Assembly (NCBI GenBank): GCA_947452235.1
Contig: CANGBK010000001.1
Coordinates: 33,938-97,937 of the forward strand
Direction: 5' to 3'
Origin: Micrococcales bacterium
GTDB taxonomy: Bacteria; Actinomycetota; Actinomycetes; Actinomycetales; Microbacteriaceae
DNA: 64,000 nucleotides
The translations under genes were made by a program, and so were the position numbers. Under the pieces are notes generated by a model. The model made no database searches. It worked only from the letters and a program-made list of their open reading frames with translations, and was not told where the DNA came from. Position 1 is the first letter of the stretch; every line of letters starts with the position of its first letter. Positions 63,938 to 64,000 of this stretch are shown here, one piece after another.

Positions 63938-64000
63938 GCCTTCGTAGCTCAGTGGATAGAGCAAGAGCCTTCTAATCTCTTGGTCGCAGGTTCGATTCCT
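63938..64000 (+). tRNA. tRNA-Arg (UCU), cut by window end
   Basis: The first 63 nt of a tRNA: acceptor 5' strand GCCTTCG, D-arm TAGCTCAGTGGATAGAGCA, anticodon loop CTTCTAA (anticodon TCT) and the start of the T-arm with GGTTCGATTCC. The anticodon stem AGAGC/TCTCT has a C-T mismatch next to the loop. The 3' end lies beyond the window. Confidence 0.92.

Overview
The window looks like chromosomal backbone of a small-genome actinobacterium, most likely a freshwater Microbacteriaceae of the Luna type (Rhodoluna/Aquiluna-like). This is inferred from gene order (fdxA-dapC-gltA; coaD-yceD-rpmF-rnc-mutM-smc-ftsY-ffh; rpsP-khpA-rimM-trmD-rplS-lepB-rnhB-DUF2469-dprA-xerC; M23-rpsB-tsf-pyrH-frr-cdsA; iscS-mnmA-ligA; gatCAB), from actinobacterial-type proteins (actinobacterial PH-domain protein, DivIVA-like scaffolds, DUF2469) and from very tight packing with modest GC. 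Many genes start with TTG or GTG. No stretch above 300 bases lacks a gene; the longest gaps (about 270 bases before rpsP, about 280 before rpsB, about 155 before the DUF2469 gene, about 145 before rplS) hold promoters or structured leaders.

Layout: 0-5 kb is a peptide ABC transporter (two permeases and a double ATPase) interrupted by an antisense PH-domain gene. 5-13.7 kb holds typA, an FTR1-type iron permease behind a DtxR/IdeR-like operator, a PIG-L deacetylase, ferredoxin, dapC, citrate synthase, an MFS exporter and rsmD. 13.7-26.9 kb has recG, a two-gene accessory islet, then coaD through ffh (CoA synthesis, L32, RNase III, Fpg, SMC and the SRP pair FtsY/Ffh). 26.9-39.3 kb is a core translation/secretion backbone (rpsP to rnhB, DUF2469, dprA, xerC, M23 peptidase, rpsB) broken by three islets of secreted or membrane proteins. 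39.3-45.3 kb runs tsf, pyrH, frr, cdsA, a DivIVA-domain gene, a secreted HNH nuclease, a lysozyme-like transglycosylase and a conserved alpha/beta hydrolase. 45-55.6 kb has an AI-2E-type transporter, two related DivIVA-like coiled-coil genes, a membrane/lipoprotein fusion, a thioredoxin-fold TPR protein, iscS, mnmA and ligA. 55.7-64 kb has gatCAB, a YCII-like protein, tRNA-His, orn, an RND exporter with two small genes upstream, and the first part of tRNA-Arg.

Together the genes serve translation, tRNA and ribosome maturation, protein targeting, DNA repair and recombination, peptide and iron uptake, central metabolism and polar growth. The most interesting signals are not single genes: (1) a strand-skewed octamer, TAGGGGAG, seen ten times on the + strand and not at all on the - strand, often forcing a rare Arg AGG codon, a candidate FtsK-orienting or Chi-like word; (2) a 22-bp near-perfect duplication of the recG 3' end bounding a 2.1-kb islet, which looks like an attachment-site or target duplication; (3) repeated placement of unrecognised secreted/membrane genes at junctions of otherwise conserved core operons; and (4) a stop-free, SD-preceded antisense frame opposite the PH-domain gene.
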